Positions 60,663 to 64,000 of a DNA stretch of 64,000 nt are shown piece after piece (position 1 is the first letter of the stretch; each line of letters opens with the position of its first letter). The stretch lies in contig JAEYLC010000007.1 of assembly GCA_023461435.1 (NCBI GenBank), positions 62,001-126,000 on the forward strand. The letters are read 5' to 3'. The position numbers and the translations under genes were made by a program. This DNA is from Bacillota bacterium (GTDB lineage: Bacteria > Bacillota > Clostridia > Christensenellales > SZUA-584). The notes under the pieces are model-generated. The model saw only the letters and a list, made by a program, of their open reading frames with translations, was not told the DNA's origin and searched no databases.

Positions 60663-62420
60663 CTAAAATCCTTGCGTTTTGAGTATGAACTGCACCGTCG
60701 CGTCGTTTCTCTCGTCCATAAACGAGCTGTAATCATCGGCCATTTGAGAAAGCCTGTCAAGATACGCTTCCATGCCGTCGATGTTGTCCTTGAGCGGCCG
60801 GAGGCCTTCCTCACCGAGGTCTGAGATGCCGCCTTTGAGCCGGGCCATGCCGTCCACCAGCTCATCGAGCGCACTGATCAGCTGCGGCGCCTGGGACGCT
60901 GCGTCCGAAGCGCCTGCGGAAAGATCGTCCGCGCCGCCCGCGAGCTTGCCTGCGGCGCCGCTCAGCGCCGCGCAAGCCGACTGCAGCTGATAAGCGCCGT
61001 CCAGCAGCTGCAGGCAGGACGCGTACAGCGACGCGCTGCCACTGCGCAGCTGATCGACGCTGCTCGTGAAATCCGTTGAAAAGCCCGTATACAGCTGCTG
61101 CATACCGCCGTTGAGCTGCGCGGATGCGGTCTTCAAATCCGCTGCCAAACCCGCAAGCGTATTGATCGCGGACTGCTGGCCGCTGAGCCCGGCGCTGAGC
61201 GCATTATAAGCCGGGTTGGCCGGGTCGGCTGCCAGAAGCGACCCCGCAATGCCTGACAACGAAGAATTGCTCGACGAGAGGCCGCCGAGCCCCGCGCCAA
61301 GTCCGCCCACGCCGCTGTCCACACCCGCCGCGAGATCGTTGAGATCCGATATATTTTTCGTGATGCCCGCCACTGAAGCCTGAAGCGTGCTGGCTCCCGT
61401 GTCAAAAGCCGCGAACGATGCCGCAAAAGCGGACATCCCCGCGTAAAAATCGTCCGCCGCGCTCTTGAGCGCCCTGGCGTTTGAGTGCAATGTATCGGTG
61501 CCGTTTTCAAGCGACGACGTGCCCGAGGAAAGGTCGCTCATGCCGCTTTGCATATCCTTCGCGGCGCTCCTCATCTCTTTGAGGCCGCTGAGCAGCGCAT
61601 CCGCGCCCGACTGCATGTCATCCGCGCCCGCGAGCAGCTCGTCCGCGCCATCCGTCAGACCGTCGATATCGATCACGTCGCCGAAGGTGTCAAGCCCGGG
61701 CAGCGCTTTGGGCAGCACGATAATGCTGATGGGCTCCAGACTCATTTGCGTGCCGAACAGCGTGAATGAAAACGTGCTTTCGGGCAGCGGAAATGCCGAA
61801 TACGTCACCGTGTAATTGGAGCCCGCAAGCACCGCTGAGGCCGTATCGGGGATTTTCAGCACGCTGTACATGCCGCTGCCTAAAGACAGAGACACCTGCA
61901 CCGCAAACGGCGTCATAATCTCGCGGTCCGTGAGCTCGTCGATCTCGCCCGTTCCTGAATCATTTCTCACTGTCATCTCGATTTTGAGCTCGCCCGCCTT
62001 CCCCGCAATGTCTTCCGGCTTCATTTTCTTGCCGTTCAGGGTATAAGCGATGTCAAAGCTCACGGGCAAGGCCTTTTGCGTTTCGCCCTGATAGTAAAAG
62101 CCGTCTTCTCCCTCAAGCCCGGCGGGCCAGGTGATCCTGTCGCCGTCGATAATAGGGGCATCCGGGCCTGACAGATTTTTCACCTGTGTATACGCGCCGT
62201 AATCCACGATCTCACCGTCAGTAAAAAAGCGGTTGACCACGGTCGCGCCCGAATAGCTGCCGTCGTTACCGAGCACGGCGTATACCGTCTCACTCTTTGG
62301 TTTATCGGTATTGGCCTGCGCCGCCGCGGAGCCTGAGAAACCGGCGGCGAATACCGCCGCCGCTGTGACGAGCGCGCCCACCCTCAGCGCCTGATTCTTC
62401 GAAAGCATCAAAAGCTTCAT
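60663..62420 (-). CDS. YhgE-like secreted protein with heptad repeats
   Basis: 585 residues from the ATG at 62420 (GGGGA upstream; the frame is open further but without support). Signal peptide (MLSKNQALRVGALVTAAAVF; AQAN after it). A beta-rich domain to about 230 is followed by a long helical coiled-coil part of SGLxxL-type heptads (for example SGLKEMRSAAKDMQSGMSDL). No C-terminal membrane helix is seen, unlike full YhgE/Pip proteins. Encoded four bases behind an MMPL transporter, so it probably is the extracellular partner of that pump. Confidence 0.82.
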   Translation of the reverse strand: MKLLMLSKNQALRVGALVTAAAVFAAGFSGSAAAQANTDKPKSETVYAVLGNDGSYSGATVVNRFFTDGEIVDYGAYTQVKNLSGPDAPIIDGDRITWPAGLEGEDGFYYQGETQKALPVSFDIAYTLNGKKMKPEDIAGKAGELKIEMTVRNDSGTGEIDELTDREIMTPFAVQVSLSLGSGMYSVLKIPDTASAVLAGSNYTVTYSAFPLPESTFSFTLFGTQMSLEPISIIVLPKALPGLDTFGDVIDIDGLTDGADELLAGADDMQSGADALLSGLKEMRSAAKDMQSGMSDLSSGTSSLENGTDTLHSNARALKSAADDFYAGMSAFAASFAAFDTGASTLQASVAGITKNISDLNDLAAGVDSGVGGLGAGLGGLSSSNSSLSGIAGSLLAADPANPAYNALSAGLSGQQSAINTLAGLAADLKTASAQLNGGMQQLYTGFSTDFTSSVDQLRSGSASLYASCLQLLDGAYQLQSACAALSGAAGKLAGGADDLSAGASDAASQAPQLISALDELVDGMARLKGGISDLGEEGLRPLKDNIDGMEAYLDRLSQMADDYSSFMDERNDATVQFILKTQGF

Positions 62421-62424
62421 ATCA

Positions 62425-64000
62425 TCATCCCCTGTTCTTACTTTTACGCAAAGATAATGTCGTGAATCGTAGAGCCTTATCAAACAAAATGAACAGCGCG
62501 GGCAGCGCAAACATGATGACCACAAAGCTGATCAGCGCGCCGCGCCCCACCACCGACGCGATTTCGCGCGTCGCCTTGATCGAGCTGACCGTCGTGATGG
62601 AAAGCGTCGCGAAATAGAACGTGAGCACGCTCGTGAGCATCGGCTTTGTCGCCGTGGCAATCGCCTGCCTGATGGCCGTCTTCGGGTCGTCGGTCTCGCG
62701 CCTGAATTCCACATAGCGCGACGTGAACAGTATCGCGTAGTCCACCGTCGCGCCGAGCTGTATCGAGTTCACGAGCACGGGCGTTAAAAATATCATGTCT
62801 TCCCCGAAATAAAAATCCCAGCCCACATTGATATAGATTGCGGCTTTGATGACAGCCACGAGGAACACGGGAATCAGCAGCGAGCGGAAGGCGATCATGA
62901 TAATCAGGAATATGAACACCATCGAGATGATATCGACGACTAAATTATCGGTGTCCGCGGTGGAGGCCATATCCGTTGCGCTTGCGTATGAACCCGTCAC
63001 ATAGCTGTCTTCACCGAAACACGCCCGCGCTGCGTTGCGCACATCGCCGATCGCCGCAAACAACGTATCGTTGTCCATACCGCGCTGCATCGTCACGGTG
63101 AATCGGCGGTAAGTGTCGCCGATGTATGTGTTTTTCAGCGCATCGGGTATAAACGCGTCCGGCACTGCCGCCGCCGCGCTGTCCGAATATGCGGCGACAT
63201 CACGCACGCTTGGGAGCGCCTTGATCTGCGCGACCGCCGCGGGTTCCTGGCTGGCCAGCGTTTTGCCGTACAGCACATGCACGGTATCGGTGATGCCGAA
63301 GGTATCGCTGATCTTTTCGGACGCGATGATGGGCTTGGTGTCCTCCGGCATGAATTTGTCCGAGGTATAATAATACTGCTGGTTTGCGCTGCCGATGATG
63401 CCGGGAACCAGCGCGGCCACCACCACCGCAAGCAGCACGAAGCGGTATTTGATCAGCGGGCCCGAAAGCTTTTGAAAAGAGGGCATCAGCACGCGGTGCC
63501 TACGCTTGCCAAGCGGGTATGTCGCGAGTATCGCGCACGGCAGGAACGTCATGCTGATGACAAGGCTGAAAATCACGCCCTTGCAAAGCACGATGCCGAT
63601 ATCCGCGCCGATTTGATTTTGCATGAACATCAGCGCCATAAAGCCCGCGCAGTCCGTCAGCGCGCTCGAGGAGATCGCGGTCAGCGTCGCGCGCATCGAC
63701 GAGACCATCGCTGCGTTCACGTCGCCGCTTAACGTCTTCAAATCTTCCTCAAAGCGGTGAATCAGAAATATCGAAAAGTCCATCGAGATAGCAAGCTGCA
63801 GTATGGCCGCGATGGCCACCGTGAGGAACGATATCTGGTCTCTCAATAAAAAGTTGGTGCCGTAATTGAGCACGATCGCGATGCCGATGTTGACGATACA
63901 CAGCAGCGGCGCAGCATATGAGGAGAGCGAAATCGCGAGTATTAAAATCAGTATGCCCCCCGCAATGGCGAGATAAAGCCCCTGCTCACGCTGCAAGGTT
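62425..64000 (-). CDS. MMPL/RND-family transporter (N-terminus outside window)
   Basis: At least 525 residues are visible, with two sets of membrane spans typical of MMPL (YdfJ-like) exporters. Proton-relay type segments are seen, for example AISMDFSIFLIHRFEEDL and GATVDYAILFTSRYVEF (the D/Y pair in both halves). These proteins move lipids or lipid-linked compounds across the membrane. The reading frame runs off the window at 64000. It is co-transcribed with the heptad-repeat protein downstream. Confidence 0.92.
   Translation of the reverse strand, partial: TLQREQGLYLAIAGGILILILAISLSSYAAPLLCIVNIGIAIVLNYGTNFLLRDQISFLTVAIAAILQLAISMDFSIFLIHRFEEDLKTLSGDVNAAMVSSMRATLTAISSSALTDCAGFMALMFMQNQIGADIGIVLCKGVIFSLVISMTFLPCAILATYPLGKRRHRVLMPSFQKLSGPLIKYRFVLLAVVVAALVPGIIGSANQQYYYTSDKFMPEDTKPIIASEKISDTFGITDTVHVLYGKTLASQEPAAVAQIKALPSVRDVAAYSDSAAAAVPDAFIPDALKNTYIGDTYRRFTVTMQRGMDNDTLFAAIGDVRNAARACFGEDSYVTGSYASATDMASTADTDNLVVDIISMVFIFLIIMIAFRSLLIPVFLVAVIKAAIYINVGWDFYFGEDMIFLTPVLVNSIQLGATVDYAILFTSRYVEFRRETDDPKTAIRQAIATATKPMLTSVLTFYFATLSITTVSSIKATREIASVVGRGALISFVVIMFALPALFILFDKALRFTTLSLRKSKNRG

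Overview
The window looks like the chromosome of a Gram-positive, anaerobic member of the Clostridia (Firmicutes). The support is: strong GGAGG-type ribosome binding sites with frequent GTG and TTG starts; the rpsF-ssb-rpsR operon; Veg, CdaA/CdaR and YugP families; a rubredoxin plus flavodiiron protein pair; BspA-type leucine-rich and Ig-like surface proteins; and near-consensus sigma-A promoters. Base composition is moderately GC-rich, with a few AT-rich insertions (29104-29625 and the first two thirds of 54355-57195). No rRNA, tRNA, CRISPR array, transposase or prophage was seen.

Region by region: 1-3210 is a minus-strand arsenic-type operon (arsR, acr3, a CSCS-motif permease, a small thioredoxin, a truncated flavin disulfide reductase) behind a consensus promoter with two operator copies. 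3263-5532 holds a frameshifted M14 carboxypeptidase and a polysaccharide deacetylase. 5605-9785 is an operon of DUF362 lipoprotein, permease, response regulator and sensor kinase, preceded by three 11-bp direct repeats. 10119-18249 is an oligosaccharide operon: LacI regulator, sugar ABC importer, amylomaltase and glycogen phosphorylase. 18580-22034 links a response-regulator diguanylate cyclase to a cell-surface repeat protein that lies behind a c-di-GMP-I riboswitch. 22328-26925 contains an uncharacterised protein, Veg, a PfkB kinase, small proteins and rpsF-ssb-rpsR. 26972-28834 is a YtrA-type ABC operon. 29828-32526 is an oxygen-detoxification cluster. 34561-38914 is a heterodimeric ABC exporter with its TetR regulator. 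39117-40972 is an ApbE/NusG-II/Gx flavinylation cluster. 41822-43804 is transketolase. 44949-46125 has two tandem uracil-DNA glycosylases. 46361-48449 makes and regulates c-di-AMP. 48515-53999 is mixed metabolism and regulation. 54355-57195 is a large secreted surface protein. 57270-64000 has HisC, Tag, lipoate ligase and an MMPL/YhgE-type export pair.

The most interesting points are: (1) the c-di-GMP-I riboswitch with an apparent overlapping terminator, controlling a surface protein next to a GGDEF gene; (2) apparently leaderless promoters, with ATG 6-7 bases after the -10 box, on two unlinked DNA glycosylase genes and on apbE; (3) well-resolved operator architectures for the ArsR, LacI, TetR, YtrA and OmpR-type regulators; (4) a tandem uracil-DNA glycosylase pair in which the second copy has lost its iron-sulfur cysteines; (5) a VbhA-like antitoxin remnant without a toxin; and (6) structured repeat elements at 44512-44599 and 60471-60581.

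Coordinates were adjusted to likely real starts where a ribosome binding site decided it. All function calls come from motif recognition by eye, not from database searches.
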